Positions 34,024-45,783 are shown, counted from the stretch's first letter. The stretch: 64,000 bases of DNA from Azohydromonas australica DSM 1124 (GCF_000430725.1 NZ_KE387205.1:175329-239328), one strand, 5' to 3'. The notes: generated by a model not told the origin, from the sequence alone. A program made the numbers and translations.

Positions 34024-34352
34024 GCGCGCGGTACCGGTACGGCCTCCCAGGACAACTTGCCTACGGGCTCGTGTCAAAGCTCCTGGTCAAGCGCTTGTCA
34101 CGTCTCCCTACACTGACTCGTCAGCAGGGGCACGAGGCCGGGGGCTTCATCGATCCGGTGAACGAGCCGGCAACCGCACAAGCCGCGGTGGCCTGAACAG
34201 GCAACGCGATGACGCATGGGGAGCGCAATGGTCGAACACCGTGCAACTGCATGGCATTCGATCACCCAGCCGCCGAAGGGCCGCCCACGGCGGCGGTGAA
34301 GGCGTTTCGCATTCGCCGACAAGACGTTGTCCGCTTTTTCTGGAGGAGCGAC
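34024..34352. other. Gene-free stretch after kynA
   Basis: 329 bases with no credible ORF, repeat or terminator that I can support. It presumably contains the promoter of the lipoprotein gene, whose TGGAGGAG ribosome site lies at its end. Confidence 0.4.
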
Positions 34353-34988
34353 ATGAACGGAACGATTGCGCGCAGGGTGTCAAAGCGTGGCCTGGGATGG
34401 CTGGCCGCGGTGTTTCTGGGAGCTTCGCTGACGGGTTGCGCAACCAGGGAGCTCAATGCCAAGGCCTTTCAGGCGCTGCCCATACAAGTCCCGGGTGTGA
34501 GGATCGTGTACGAGAACGCTCGGCTGGTGTCCGAACGGCCGGATTATTACCAGCCCACGCGCGACCGGATCGTCGAGCTTTTGAACCACTCCGTCGAAAC
34601 GCAAATGCCCCAGACGCTGCGCGCGGCCGGGATCGAATCCGTCTTCGCCAGTGTCAAGCTGGGAGAGCGTGTGGACTGGAGCACGCCGGCCCTGGCTTCC
34701 GCCCGCGCCGACTGGCCCGTTCTGCTTGTCACGCCGCTCGGCGCGTTAAAGGTATGTGCAGGCAGCGGCTGCTCGCACCAGCTGCGCGTGCGGCTGACCC
34801 TGGCCAAGGAAGTGGACAACCAGAAGTTGCAGGCGCTCTGGATCACGGACATCGAAGAGCCGTACATGGTCAGCGCGTTTGCCTACCAGGCGCGGTATGA
34901 CGAGCTGGCGCAGCACATGAACAAGGCCGTGCTAAAGGCAGTCGTGCCTCTGAGGACAGCCGTGACTGCGGCCACCGCACCGCATTGA
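34353..34988 (+). CDS. Putative lipoprotein of unknown function
   Basis: A 211-residue protein with a bacterial lipoprotein signal: positively charged start, hydrophobic LGWLAAVFLGASLTGC with an LTGC lipobox. The mature part has no motif I recognise; it contains a CAGSGC cysteine pair. An excellent TGGAGGAGCGAC ribosome site supports the ATG at 34353 over the longer frame from 34209. It is the first of three consecutive exported proteins of unknown role. Confidence 0.75.
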   Translation: MNGTIARRVSKRGLGWLAAVFLGASLTGCATRELNAKAFQALPIQVPGVRIVYENARLVSERPDYYQPTRDRIVELLNHSVETQMPQTLRAAGIESVFASVKLGERVDWSTPALASARADWPVLLVTPLGALKVCAGSGCSHQLRVRLTLAKEVDNQKLQALWITDIEEPYMVSAFAYQARYDELAQHMNKAVLKAVVPLRTAVTAATAPH

Positions 34989-35127
34989 ATTTCTTCGGCA
35001 CCATGGGAAAGGCCTGTGTTTCACCCCGCCAGCGCCAGCGTGCTGGACCTCGGTGCCGGTGAAGGTTGCACGGGTAGGCCGTGGCTTGAGTGGCCTGGAT
35101 GGATTTCAACCTGGAAAGTTGATTTGA

Positions 35128-36159
35128 ATGCTTTTGCCACTTCGCCGCCTCGCCCAGGCCTTGATTTTCCTGGGCTGCTCGCTCCTGAACGTTCATGCCC
35201 AGGGAATCAACCCGCTGCCCAAATACGGCACCCTGCCCAAGAGTGAAGCGGAGCGGGCAGCGGACGCGAAACTCCTGGAAGCCGTCGATCGGCAATATGA
35301 GGGAAATCGAAAGAAGGCCTCCGAAGATGCCGCCGCCTGGGGCTGGCGGGCGTTCAGGCGGAAACAGTATGAGGAGGCCATGAGGCGTTTCAACCAGGCT
35401 TGGCTTCTGGACCCCTCCAACGCCCAGGCCTTGTGGGGCATGGGCTCGGTCCAGGGCACCGCCGGCAGGCACCGGGAAGCACTGCAACTGTTCGATGAAG
35501 CCGCGCCCGCGCTGGAGCAGGACATCGACTTTTCAGTGGACCATGCGCGAACCCAGGCGATGGCCGCGGTACGGGAGCGGGACGCGGCTGCCTTGCAGCG
35601 GGCGCTCGAACGCTTTGCCGCCATTCATGCCCGGGCGCCGCAGCACACGCTGAACCTGCAGAACTGGGCCATGGCGCTGTTCGCCAAGGGCGACCTTGCC
35701 GGCGCATGGGAAAAGGTCCAGTGGGCGGAAGCCACCCCGGGCCGCGCGGCGCTCGACCAGCGCTTCATCTCGGATCTGCAGTTCGCCATGCCGCGGCCCG
35801 CATCCGGAACCGGCAGCGACAAGCCGGCCGATGCCGTGGCGCCTTCACCGGTCCAGGCGGCGGCGCCCAAGGAGCCGAGGCCCCCGCAGCTGTGGTCCGG
35901 CCACAAGCTTTTGCCGGTTTCTCTGGAGGCCTGTGCCGAAAAGGCGCACGCCGCGCTGACGTCGCTGGGATATGCCAACGTCATCCAGAAGGGCCCTTTC
36001 AGCTACGGAAACCTCAAGGGAAACCGGGCCAGCGTCAAATGCGTGGAAATCCCGTCCGGCGCCCTCGTTTACTTTGCGGTCGCGGGCCGGGACAGGGACG
36101 CCGTTGGAACACTGAGAAATGACATCGCCAAAGCGCTGCAGGGGACGAACGATGAATAG
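35128..36159 (+). CDS. Exported TPR-repeat protein
   Basis: A 343-residue protein with a signal peptide (LAQALIFLGCSLLNVHAQ) and tetratricopeptide-like helices at about 65-130 (AFRRKQYEEAMRRFNQAWLLDPSNAQALWGMG, HREALQLFDEAAPAL) and again near 150-200. A Pro/Ala-rich linker leads to a C-terminal domain of about 85 residues (SLEACAEKAHAALTSLGYANV). The substrate or partner is unknown. Its stop overlaps the start of the next gene, so the two are coupled. Confidence 0.75.
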   Translation: MLLPLRRLAQALIFLGCSLLNVHAQGINPLPKYGTLPKSEAERAADAKLLEAVDRQYEGNRKKASEDAAAWGWRAFRRKQYEEAMRRFNQAWLLDPSNAQALWGMGSVQGTAGRHREALQLFDEAAPALEQDIDFSVDHARTQAMAAVRERDAAALQRALERFAAIHARAPQHTLNLQNWAMALFAKGDLAGAWEKVQWAEATPGRAALDQRFISDLQFAMPRPASGTGSDKPADAVAPSPVQAAAPKEPRPPQLWSGHKLLPVSLEACAEKAHAALTSLGYANVIQKGPFSYGNLKGNRASVKCVEIPSGALVYFAVAGRDRDAVGTLRNDIAKALQGTNDE

Positions 36160-36577
36160 AGGCCTGGTGCTGCTGGCGAGTGCCTTCTGGGTTTGCCTTG
36201 CCGGCGCGTCGGCGCTGTCCGAAGCCGACACGGGTACTTACGTCATACTCGACCGCGCCAAGAATCCCACCGACATGTTCTACCGCCTGTCCCGCAGTGG
36301 CGACAAATGGGTCATGGAGGGCAAGAAACCTGGCGGCCGGTGGGCCAATATCAGCTGTGATGCCGGCTGTGAGTACCGGACCAGCACGGAGGCGGAAATC
36401 AAGCAGTATTTTCCTGCCGACCAACGGGCCAGTCTGGATTTCGCGTGCATCCAGAACATGGCCCAGGCGTTTTGCCGCTACCTCACCAAGGAAAATCCCA
36501 ACAAGGGCGGCTACGTGGTCGTCGCGCTCGTCACCGGGCAGCCCATTCCAGTCCTGGTGCGGCGCGTTCCGTCGTGA
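36152..36577 (+). CDS. Small exported protein of unknown function
   Basis: A 141-residue protein with a signal peptide (LVLLASAFWVCLAGASA) and several cysteines (CDAGC, FACIQ, FCRYL) that suggest disulfides in the periplasm. It overlaps the TPR-protein gene by 8 bases. I do not recognise the family. Confidence 0.65.
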   Translation: MNRGLVLLASAFWVCLAGASALSEADTGTYVILDRAKNPTDMFYRLSRSGDKWVMEGKKPGGRWANISCDAGCEYRTSTEAEIKQYFPADQRASLDFACIQNMAQAFCRYLTKENPNKGGYVVVALVTGQPIPVLVRRVPS

Positions 36578-36634
36578 GGGGCGACGCGGCCCACGGCCGC
36601 GTCGCCACTTGGCTGCCCGCCTGGGCGGCAACGG

Positions 36635-37780
36635 TCAGAACGAGGCAATCGCCTCCGGCTGCCCGCTCTTGAAGCCGTACACGCTCACGGGCGAGGTCTT
36701 CAGGTCGTGCTTCTCGGTGAAGGAATACTCGCCGGCCACGCCCTTGTAGCTGCCCTTGGCGAGGGCCTCGGCCACCTTGCCCGGGTCGGTGGAGCCGGCC
36801 TTCTGCATCGCGTCGGCCAGCAGCATGGCGCCGTCGTAGAAGGCGGCGGCGTAGGTCAGCGGGTCGCGGTTGTAAGCCGCCTTGTACTTGCTGGCGAAGG
36901 CGCGCCCGGTGTCGGCCTTGCCCAGGATGGTGCCGGCCTGCGCGCACAGCACCTTGCCGTCAGCGAGATTGCCGCTCAGGCGCGCGGTCTCGGTGGCGCA
37001 GATGCCATCGCCGCCCAGGAGCTTGGCCTGCACGCCCAGCGACACCATCTGGCGCAGCATCGGGCCGCCCTGCGCGGAATAGCCGCCGAAGAACACGGCG
37101 TCAGGCTTGGCGCTGCGGATGGAGGTCAGGATGGGCGTGAAGTCCGTGGCCTTGTCGGTCGTGAACTCCTGCTTGACGACGTTCAGGCCCTGGCGCTTGG
37201 CCTCGGCCATGAACTCCTGCACCAGGCCCTGGCCGTAGGCGCTGCGGTCGTCCACCACCGCCACGTTCTTGATCTTCATCTCCTTGGCGGCATAGACCGC
37301 CATGGCCGAGCCCAGCTGCACGTCGTTCACGCCGATGCGGAACAGGCGCGGATAGCCCAGCTCGGTGATCTTGGGGTTCGAGCCCACGGTGAGCATCACC
37401 ATGCCGGCCTCGTTGTAGACACGCCCGGCGGGGATGGCGACGCCGGAGTTGTACGGGCCGACCACGAACTTCACCTTGCTGTCGGCGAGCTTCTGCGCCA
37501 CGGCCACGCCCTGGCGCGGGTCGGCGCCATCGTCTTCCGGCACGACCTCGAAGGTGACTTTCTGGCCGCCGACCTGCACGCCCTTGGCGTTGAGTTCCTT
37601 GACGGCCAGCAGCAGGCCATCGCGGTTGTCCACGCCGTAGGCCGACTGCGGGCCCGACAGCGGGCTGCTGAAGCCGATCTTGACGACTTCCTGCGCCTGC
37701 GCGGCGAAGGAGGCCGCGGCCAGGGCCACGGGCACGAGCGCCGCGGCGACGCGGCGCGAGAGGGAAATGGGCTTCCTCAT
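36635..37780 (-). CDS. Branched-chain amino acid-type ABC transporter substrate-binding protein
   Basis: A 381-residue periplasmic binding protein of the LivJ/type I fold with a signal peptide ending near FAAQAQ. It has EVVKIGFSSPLSGPQSAYG, VPEDDGADPRQGVAVAQKLADSKVKFVVGPYNSG and AVVDDRSAYGQGLVQEF. No permease or ATPase gene lies next to it. It is divergent from the 2-aminobenzoyl-CoA monooxygenase gene (173-base gap), so it may bind anthranilate or a related aromatic acid; the ligand is inferred only from position. Confidence 0.88.
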   Translation of the reverse strand: MRKPISLSRRVAAALVPVALAAASFAAQAQEVVKIGFSSPLSGPQSAYGVDNRDGLLLAVKELNAKGVQVGGQKVTFEVVPEDDGADPRQGVAVAQKLADSKVKFVVGPYNSGVAIPAGRVYNEAGMVMLTVGSNPKITELGYPRLFRIGVNDVQLGSAMAVYAAKEMKIKNVAVVDDRSAYGQGLVQEFMAEAKRQGLNVVKQEFTTDKATDFTPILTSIRSAKPDAVFFGGYSAQGGPMLRQMVSLGVQAKLLGGDGICATETARLSGNLADGKVLCAQAGTILGKADTGRAFASKYKAAYNRDPLTYAAAFYDGAMLLADAMQKAGSTDPGKVAEALAKGSYKGVAGEYSFTEKHDLKTSPVSVYGFKSGQPEAIASF

Positions 37781-37953
37781 GAGATGCGATGTGGTTGAGC
37801 TTCTGTTTGAAGCGGGGCCGACATTGTGGCTCCGCGCCGCGCTGCCACCCAGCGGGACAAGGGTCTCCACTTGCTTGACGCCTAAAGTATTGAAACCTAA
37901 ATTGCCCCGCACCGGCCCTCAGGGGTCACCGTCGTTGAACGGAGGCGTGGCGC

Positions 37954-40305
37954 ATGAAGATCGCGTGCATCGGCGGCGGACCCGCGGGCCTGTACTTCGG
38001 GTTGCTGATGAAGCGGCTCAACGCCGCGCACGAGGTCAGCGTCATCGAGCGCAACCGCCCCTACGACACCTTCGGCTGGGGCGTGGTGTTCTCCGACGCC
38101 ACCATGGAGAACATGCGCCGCTGGGACCCCGCCAGCGCCGCGGCCATCGAGGAAGCCTTCAACCACTGGGACGACATCGAGCTGCGCTTCAAGGGCCGGC
38201 GCATTCGCTGCGGCGGCCACGGCTTCGTGGGCATCGGACGTAAGCGCTTGCTCAACATCCTGCAGGCGCGCTGCGAGGAAGAGGGCGTGCGGCTGGTGTT
38301 CGAGCGCGAGGTGGAGTCCGACGCCGAGTTCGCCGATGCCGACCTCATCGTCGCCAGCGACGGCATCAACTCGCGCATCCGCGCGCGGCACGCGCAGCAC
38401 TTCCAGCCCGACATCGTCACCCGCCCCAACCGCTTCATCTGGCTGGGCACGAAGAAGCTCTACGACGCCTTCACCTTCGTCTTCGTGCGCACGGAGCACG
38501 GCTGGTTCCAGGCCCACATCTACAAGTTCGACCGCGACACCTCCACCTTCATCGTCGAATGCCCTGAAGCGGTGTGGCGCGCGCACGGGCTGGACCGGGC
38601 GGACACGGCGCAGTCCATCGCCTTCTGTGAGCAGCTGTTCGCGGAGAACCTGCAGGGCGAGCCGCTCATGAGCAACGCGCGCCACCTGCGTGGCTCGGCG
38701 TGGCTGAACTTCCAGCGCGTGAGCTGCGCCCACTGGTGGCTGCGCAACCCGCAGGGCAGCCACGTGGTGCTGATGGGCGACGCGGTGCACACGGCGCATT
38801 TCGCCATCGGCTCCGGCACCAAGCTCGCGCTGGAGGATGCGATCGAGCTCGCGCGGCAGTTCCAGCAACTGGGCGACACGCCGGCGCACATCCCCGAGGC
38901 GCTGGAGCGCTGGCAGGAGGCGCGGCGCGTCGAGGCGCTGCGGCTGCAGAACGCGGCCTGGAACGCGATGGAGTGGTTCGAGGTCTGCGGCGAGCGCTAC
39001 TGCGACCAGCTCGAACCCGAGCAGCTCATGTACTCGCTGCTCACACGCAGCCAGCGCATCAGCCACGAGAACCTGCGCCTGCGCGACAAGGCCTGGCTCG
39101 AGGGCTACGAGCGCTGGTTCGCCGCGCGTGCCGGCGTGCAGCGCGACCCAGAGCTGCCTGCCGTGCCGCCCATGTTCACGCCCTTCAGCGTGCGCTCGGT
39201 GAGCCTGAAGAACCGCGTCGTCGTCTCGCCCATGGCCCAGTACTCGTGCGCGGACGGCGTGCCGGGCGACTACCACCTGGTGCACCTGGGGGCGCGGGCC
39301 ATGGGCGGCGCCGCGCTGGTGTGCGCGGAGATGACCTGCACCAGCCCCGCCGCGCGCATCACGCCCGGCTGCCCGGGGCTGTGGAACGACGCGCAGGGCG
39401 CGGCCTGGCAGCGCATCGTGGAGTGGGTGCATGCCAACACCGACGCGAAGATCGCCATGCAGCTGGGCCACGCCGGCGCCAAGGGCTCCACGCGCCGTGC
39501 CTGGGACGGCATCGACCTGCCGCTGCCCGACGGCGGGCCGGAGCCCAACTGGCCCCTGGTCAGCGCCTCGCCGCAGCAGTACCTCGCGGGCGTCAGCGCC
39601 TGGTCGCGCGCCATGACGCGGGAGGAAATGGACCGGGTGCGGGAGGACTTCGTGGCCGCCGCGCGCCGTGCCGCGCGGGCCGGCTTCGACTGGCTGGAGC
39701 TGCACTGCGCGCACGGCTACCTGCTGTCCTCCTTCCTCTCGCCGCTGAGCAACCGGCGCGAGGACGACTACGGCGGCACGCTGGAGAACCGGCTGCGCTA
39801 CCCGCTGGAGGTGTTCCGCGCGGTGCGCGCCGTCTGGCCGGAGCACCTGCCGATGTCGGTACGCATCTCCGCACACGACTGGGTGCCGGGCGGCAACACG
39901 CCGGCGGAGGCAGTGGCGATCGCCAAGGCCTTCAAGGCCGCCGGCGCGGACCTGATCGACGTGTCCTCGGGGCAGGTGAGCAAGGAGGAGCACGTCATCT
40001 TCGGCCGCATGTTCCAGACGCCCTTCGCCGACCGGGTGCGGCAGGAGGCGGGCATCGCCACCATCGCGGTGGGCGCGATCAGCGAGGCCGACCACGTCAA
40101 TTCCATCATCGCCGCCGGCCGTGCCGACCTGTGCGCCGTGGCGCGTCCGCACCTGGCCAACCCGGCCTGGACGCTGCTGGAGGCGGCCAAGATCGGCTTC
40201 ACCGAGGTGGCGTGGCCCAGGCAGTACCTGGCGGCCAAGCGGCAGCTCGAATCCAACCTCGCGCGCGAGAAGGCGGCGGCCCAGGCCGCGCCGGGGCGTT
40301 CATGA
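37954..40305 (+). CDS. 2-aminobenzoyl-CoA monooxygenase/reductase (bifunctional flavoprotein)
   Basis: A 783-residue fusion. Residues 1 to about 400 are a flavin monooxygenase (IACIGGGPAGLYFGLLM; VVLMGDAVHTAHFAIGSGTKLALEDAIEL). About 405-770 is an old-yellow-enzyme-type reductase (MFTPFSVRSVSLKNRVVVSPMAQYSC; LELHCAHGYLLSSFLSPLSNRREDDYGG). This combination is that of the aerobic 2-aminobenzoyl-CoA monooxygenase/reductase, which hydroxylates and dearomatises the ring of 2-aminobenzoyl-CoA. It is the first gene of an operon that also encodes the CoA ligase and beta-oxidation-like enzymes. Salicylyl-CoA 5-hydroxylase relatives are the main alternative. Confidence 0.9.
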   Translation: MKIACIGGGPAGLYFGLLMKRLNAAHEVSVIERNRPYDTFGWGVVFSDATMENMRRWDPASAAAIEEAFNHWDDIELRFKGRRIRCGGHGFVGIGRKRLLNILQARCEEEGVRLVFEREVESDAEFADADLIVASDGINSRIRARHAQHFQPDIVTRPNRFIWLGTKKLYDAFTFVFVRTEHGWFQAHIYKFDRDTSTFIVECPEAVWRAHGLDRADTAQSIAFCEQLFAENLQGEPLMSNARHLRGSAWLNFQRVSCAHWWLRNPQGSHVVLMGDAVHTAHFAIGSGTKLALEDAIELARQFQQLGDTPAHIPEALERWQEARRVEALRLQNAAWNAMEWFEVCGERYCDQLEPEQLMYSLLTRSQRISHENLRLRDKAWLEGYERWFAARAGVQRDPELPAVPPMFTPFSVRSVSLKNRVVVSPMAQYSCADGVPGDYHLVHLGARAMGGAALVCAEMTCTSPAARITPGCPGLWNDAQGAAWQRIVEWVHANTDAKIAMQLGHAGAKGSTRRAWDGIDLPLPDGGPEPNWPLVSASPQQYLAGVSAWSRAMTREEMDRVREDFVAAARRAARAGFDWLELHCAHGYLLSSFLSPLSNRREDDYGGTLENRLRYPLEVFRAVRAVWPEHLPMSVRISAHDWVPGGNTPAEAVAIAKAFKAAGADLIDVSSGQVSKEEHVIFGRMFQTPFADRVRQEAGIATIAVGAISEADHVNSIIAAGRADLCAVARPHLANPAWTLLEAAKIGFTEVAWPRQYLAAKRQLESNLAREKAAAQAAPGRS

Positions 40306-41087
40306 GCGCCGCCCTGCCGCTGGCCGGGCGCCATGCGCTGGTCACGGGCGCGGGCCGCGGCATCGGCGCCGCCATCGCGCACCGGCTGGCGGTGGATGGC
40401 GCGACGCTGACGCTGCTGGGCCGCGGCCGGGACGCGCTGCAGGCGCTGGCCGAGGCGCTGCCGACCACGGCGCATGCGCGCGTGCTGGTGTGCGACGTGG
40501 CCGATGCCGAGGCGGTGGCGCAGGCCTGGCGCACGCTGCAGGAGGAGGGCGCCGCGGCGGTGGACATCCTGGTCAACAACGCCGGCCAGGCCGCCAGCGC
40601 GCCCTTCGCGCGCACCAGCGACGACTTGTGGCAGCGCATGCTGGCGGTGAACCTCAACGGCACTTTCCACTGCGCGCGCGCGGCCTTGCCGGCGATGCTG
40701 GCGGCGGGCTGGGGGCGCATCGTCAACGTTGCCAGTACCGCGGGGCAGCGCGGCTATGCCTACGTCGCCGCCTACGCCGCGGCCAAGCACGGCGTGATCG
40801 GCCTCACGCGCTCGCTGGCGCTGGAGGTGGCGGCCAAGGGCATCACCGTCAACGCCGTGTGCCCGGGCTTCACCGAAACGGATCTGCTGCGCGAGAGCAT
40901 CGCCAACGTGGTGAACACCACCGGGCGCGACACGGAAGGCGCGCGCGCCGAATTCACGCGCCACAACCCGCAGGGCCGGCTGGTGCAGGCCGAGGAGGTG
41001 GCGGATGCCGTGGCCTGGCTGTGCACGCCGGCGGCGCGAAGCATCAACGGGCAGGCCATTTCGGTCAGCGGGGGAGAAGTGATGTGA
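40302..41087 (+). CDS. Short-chain dehydrogenase/reductase
   Basis: A 261-residue SDR with the nucleotide motif TGAGRGIG, NNAG, and the catalytic Ser-Tyr-Lys (VASTAGQRGYAYVAAYAAAKHG). It probably acts as a 3-hydroxyacyl-CoA dehydrogenase-like enzyme on a ring-derived intermediate of the 2-aminobenzoyl-CoA pathway. Its ATG overlaps the preceding stop (ATGA) and its stop overlaps the MarR gene start. Confidence 0.88.
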   Translation: MSAALPLAGRHALVTGAGRGIGAAIAHRLAVDGATLTLLGRGRDALQALAEALPTTAHARVLVCDVADAEAVAQAWRTLQEEGAAAVDILVNNAGQAASAPFARTSDDLWQRMLAVNLNGTFHCARAALPAMLAAGWGRIVNVASTAGQRGYAYVAAYAAAKHGVIGLTRSLALEVAAKGITVNAVCPGFTETDLLRESIANVVNTTGRDTEGARAEFTRHNPQGRLVQAEEVADAVAWLCTPAARSINGQAISVSGGEVM

Positions 41088-41649
41088 GCAAGGCTCGACA
41101 CTTCAAGCTGGTGCATTCCCTGGGCGACGAGGGCATAGGCCGCGAAGCGCGCGCCGCGCCGGACGACCACGCCGCGCTGCGGCTGTGGCTGCGGCTGCTG
41201 TCGTGCAGCACGCAGATCGAGCAGGAGATCCGGCTGCGGCTGCGCCAGCGCTTCGGCACCACCTTGCCGCGCTTCGACTACCTGGCGCAGCTGGAGCGCC
41301 ACCCCGAGGGGCTGCGCATGAGCGCGCTGTCGCGCTACCTGATGGTCACCGGCGGCAACGTCACCGGTGTGACCGACCAGCTCGCGGCCGATGGCTACGT
41401 CGAGCGCGTGCCCGATCCGCAGGACCGGCGCTCGCTGATCGTGCGGCTCACGCCGCAGGGGCGCGAGCAGTTCCTGGCCATGGCCACGGAGCACGAAGGC
41501 TGGCTGGTCGAGATGTTCCGCGGCTTCGAGTCCGCGCACCGCGACACCCTCTACGAGCTGCTGGGCCGGTTGCGGCTGCACCTGGCCGGCCAGGACGTGC
41601 CCGCGGCCGACACCGCATCCACCCGCGCCGCCGCGCGCAAGGAGCGCCG

Positions 41650-41653
<4 letters not shown>
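41084..41653 (+). CDS. MarR-family transcriptional regulator
   Basis: A 189-residue regulator starting at a GTG that overlaps the SDR stop. It has a winged helix typical of MarR (RFDYLAQLERHPEGLRMSALSRYLMVTGGNVTGVTDQLAADGYVERVPDPQDRRSLIVRLTPQGRE). Regulators of this branch often bind aromatic CoA thioesters or acids. Being inside the operon, it likely autoregulates it. Confidence 0.88.
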
Positions 41654-42501
<848 letters not shown>

Positions 42502-42513
42502 AGGACGCAAGCC

Positions 42514-43704
<1,191 letters not shown>

Positions 43705-43717
43705 CGGGAGCTCATCC

Positions 43718-45325
43718 ATGCCCAGTGCCCACGTCGACACCTTCGCCCGCGACCGCCTGCCGCCGCCCGCGCTCATGCCAGAGTTCGTGTTCGAGCTGCC
43801 GGAGCTGCAGTTTCCGGCGCAACTCAACTGCGCCTGGGAGCTGCTGGACCGCCACGTGGCCGAAGGCCGCGGCGAGCGCGTGTGCATCCGCGCGCCCGGG
43901 CTGATCTGGACCTACCGCGACCTGCAGGAGCAGGCCAACCGCATCGCCCACGTGCTGGTGCGCGAGCTGGGGCTGGTGCCGGGCAACCGCGTGCTGCTGC
44001 GCGCGCCCAACAATCCCATGCTGGCCGCCTGCTGGTTCGCGGTGATCAAGGCCGGCGGCATCGCGGTCACCACCATGCCGCTGCTGCGCGCCAAGGAGCT
44101 CAAGGCCGTGCTCGACATCGCGCAGTGCAGCCACGCGCTGTGCGACCGCTCCCTGGCCCAGGAGCTGGAGGCCGCGGCGCAGGCCTGTCCGCAGCTGCAC
44201 CACCGCTGCTACTTCAACGGCCATGGCCCGCAGGGGCTGGAGCACGCGATGCAGCAGCAGTCCGCGCGCTTTGCCAACGTGGACACCGCCGCGGACGACA
44301 CCTGCATGCTGGCCTTCACCTCCGGCACCACCGGTGTGCCCAAGGCCACCATGCACTTCCATCGCGACGTGCTGGCGGTGTGCCGCTGCTGGCCGGCGCA
44401 CCTGTTGCGAGCGCAACCGGACGACGTCTTCATCGGCAGCCCGCCGCTGGCCTTCACCTTCGGCCTGGGCGGGCTGCTGCTGTTCCCGCTGTCCATCGGC
44501 GCCAGCACCGTGCTGCTGGAGAAGGCCGCGCCCACGCAACTGCTCGAAGGCATCCGCGACTTCAAGGCCACGGTGCTGTTCACCGCGCCCACGTCCTACC
44601 GCGCCATGGTGGCCCACGGCGCGGCGCTGCACGGATCGGCGCTGCGCAAGTGCGTCTCGGCCGGCGAGGCGCTGCCGGCGTCCACGCGCGAGCAGTGGCG
44701 CGAAGCCACCGGGCTGGAGATCATCGACGGCATCGGCACCACGGAGCTGCTGCACATCTTCATCTCTGCCGACGAAGCGCATGCCCGGCCCGGTGCCACC
44801 GGTACCGTGGTGCCGGGCTACCGGGCCGAGGTGGTGGACGACGAGGACCACCCGCTGCCGCCGGGCAGCATTGGCCGCCTGCGCGTGAAAGGGCCCACGG
44901 GCTGCCGATATCTCGCCGACGAGCGCCAGGCCGGCTACGTGCGCCAGGGCTGGAACTACACCGGCGACGCCTACTCGATGGATGCGGACGGCTACTTCCG
45001 CTTCCACGCGCGCACCGACGACCTGATCGTCAGCGCCGGCTACAACATCGCCGCGCCGGAGGTGGAGGAGGCGCTGCTGCAGCACCCGGCCGTGGCCGAG
45101 TGCGGCGTGGTGGGCGTGCCCGATACCGAGCGCGGACAGCTCGTCAAGGCCTTCGTGGTGCTGCGTCCGGGGCACCAGGGCGACGCGGCGATGGTGCGCG
45201 CGCTGCAGGACTTCGTGAAGCGCGCCATCGCGCCCTACAAGTACCCGCGCGCCATTGCCTTCCTCGAAGCGCTGCCGCGCACGGCCACGGGCAAGCTGCA
45301 GCGCTTCAGGCTGAAGGTGGAGTAG
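43718..45325 (+). CDS. 2-aminobenzoate-CoA ligase (benzoate-CoA ligase family)
   Basis: A 535-residue AMP-forming acyl-CoA synthetase: the P-loop AFTSGTTGVPKATMHFHRD, GIGTTELLHIF, the NYTGDAYSMDADGYFRFHARTDDLIVSAGYNIAAPEVE hinge region, and the C-terminal catalytic Lys in PRTATGKLQRFRLK. It belongs to the benzoate-CoA ligase group. Its placement with 2-aminobenzoyl-CoA monooxygenase/reductase makes anthranilate the likely substrate. It activates the acid in the cytoplasm as the first step of the pathway. Confidence 0.88.
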   Translation: MPSAHVDTFARDRLPPPALMPEFVFELPELQFPAQLNCAWELLDRHVAEGRGERVCIRAPGLIWTYRDLQEQANRIAHVLVRELGLVPGNRVLLRAPNNPMLAACWFAVIKAGGIAVTTMPLLRAKELKAVLDIAQCSHALCDRSLAQELEAAAQACPQLHHRCYFNGHGPQGLEHAMQQQSARFANVDTAADDTCMLAFTSGTTGVPKATMHFHRDVLAVCRCWPAHLLRAQPDDVFIGSPPLAFTFGLGGLLLFPLSIGASTVLLEKAAPTQLLEGIRDFKATVLFTAPTSYRAMVAHGAALHGSALRKCVSAGEALPASTREQWREATGLEIIDGIGTTELLHIFISADEAHARPGATGTVVPGYRAEVVDDEDHPLPPGSIGRLRVKGPTGCRYLADERQAGYVRQGWNYTGDAYSMDADGYFRFHARTDDLIVSAGYNIAAPEVEEALLQHPAVAECGVVGVPDTERGQLVKAFVVLRPGHQGDAAMVRALQDFVKRAIAPYKYPRAIAFLEALPRTATGKLQRFRLKVE

Positions 45326-45390
45326 GCCCAGCGCCGGATTTCGCTGACGTGACGTGCCTTTTCGAATGACAACCCTCCGGGAGCTTCCAG

Positions 45391-45783
45391 ATGCCTGCAA
45401 TCCTTCCCCCCGGCTGGCCACGTCCCCGCGGCTATGCCAACGGCGTGGCCGCGAGCGGACGGCAGCTGTTCGTGGCCGGCATGGTCGGCTGGGACGCGCA
45501 GCAGCGCTTCACGAGCGACGACTTCGCGGCCCAGGCGGTGCAGGCGCTGCAGAACATCGTGGCCGTGCTGCAGGCCGGCGGCGCGACGCCGGCGCACCTC
45601 GTGCGCCTGACCTGGTACGTCACCGACAAGCGCGAGTACCTCGCCGCGCTGCCCACCGTGGGCCGGGCCTTCCGCGAGCTCATCGGCCACTACGACATCG
45701 CGATGACGGCGGTGCAGGTGGTGGCGCTGATCGAGGACCGCGCCAAGGTGGAGATCGAGGCCACGGCCGTCGTGCCGGACTGA
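45391..45783 (+). CDS. RidA/YjgF-family enamine/imine deaminase-like protein
   Basis: A 130-residue RidA-fold protein: YANGVAASGRQLFVAGMVGWDAQQRF, ALQNIVAVLQAGGATPAHLVRLTWYVTDKREY, VGRAFRELIGHY, ending in KVEIEATAVVPD. The family hydrolyses enamines and imines. In this operon it may remove the amino group from an enamine intermediate formed by 2-aminobenzoyl-CoA monooxygenase/reductase. That is inference from chemistry and position. Confidence 0.85.
   Translation: MPAILPPGWPRPRGYANGVAASGRQLFVAGMVGWDAQQRFTSDDFAAQAVQALQNIVAVLQAGGATPAHLVRLTWYVTDKREYLAALPTVGRAFRELIGHYDIAMTAVQVVALIEDRAKVEIEATAVVPD

Noticed and set aside
38700..41087. A 795-codon frame overlapping the monooxygenase/reductase and SDR genes
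   Set aside because: Its first two thirds are a shifted shadow of the monooxygenase/reductase; only the last part, from 40302, is the real SDR gene.
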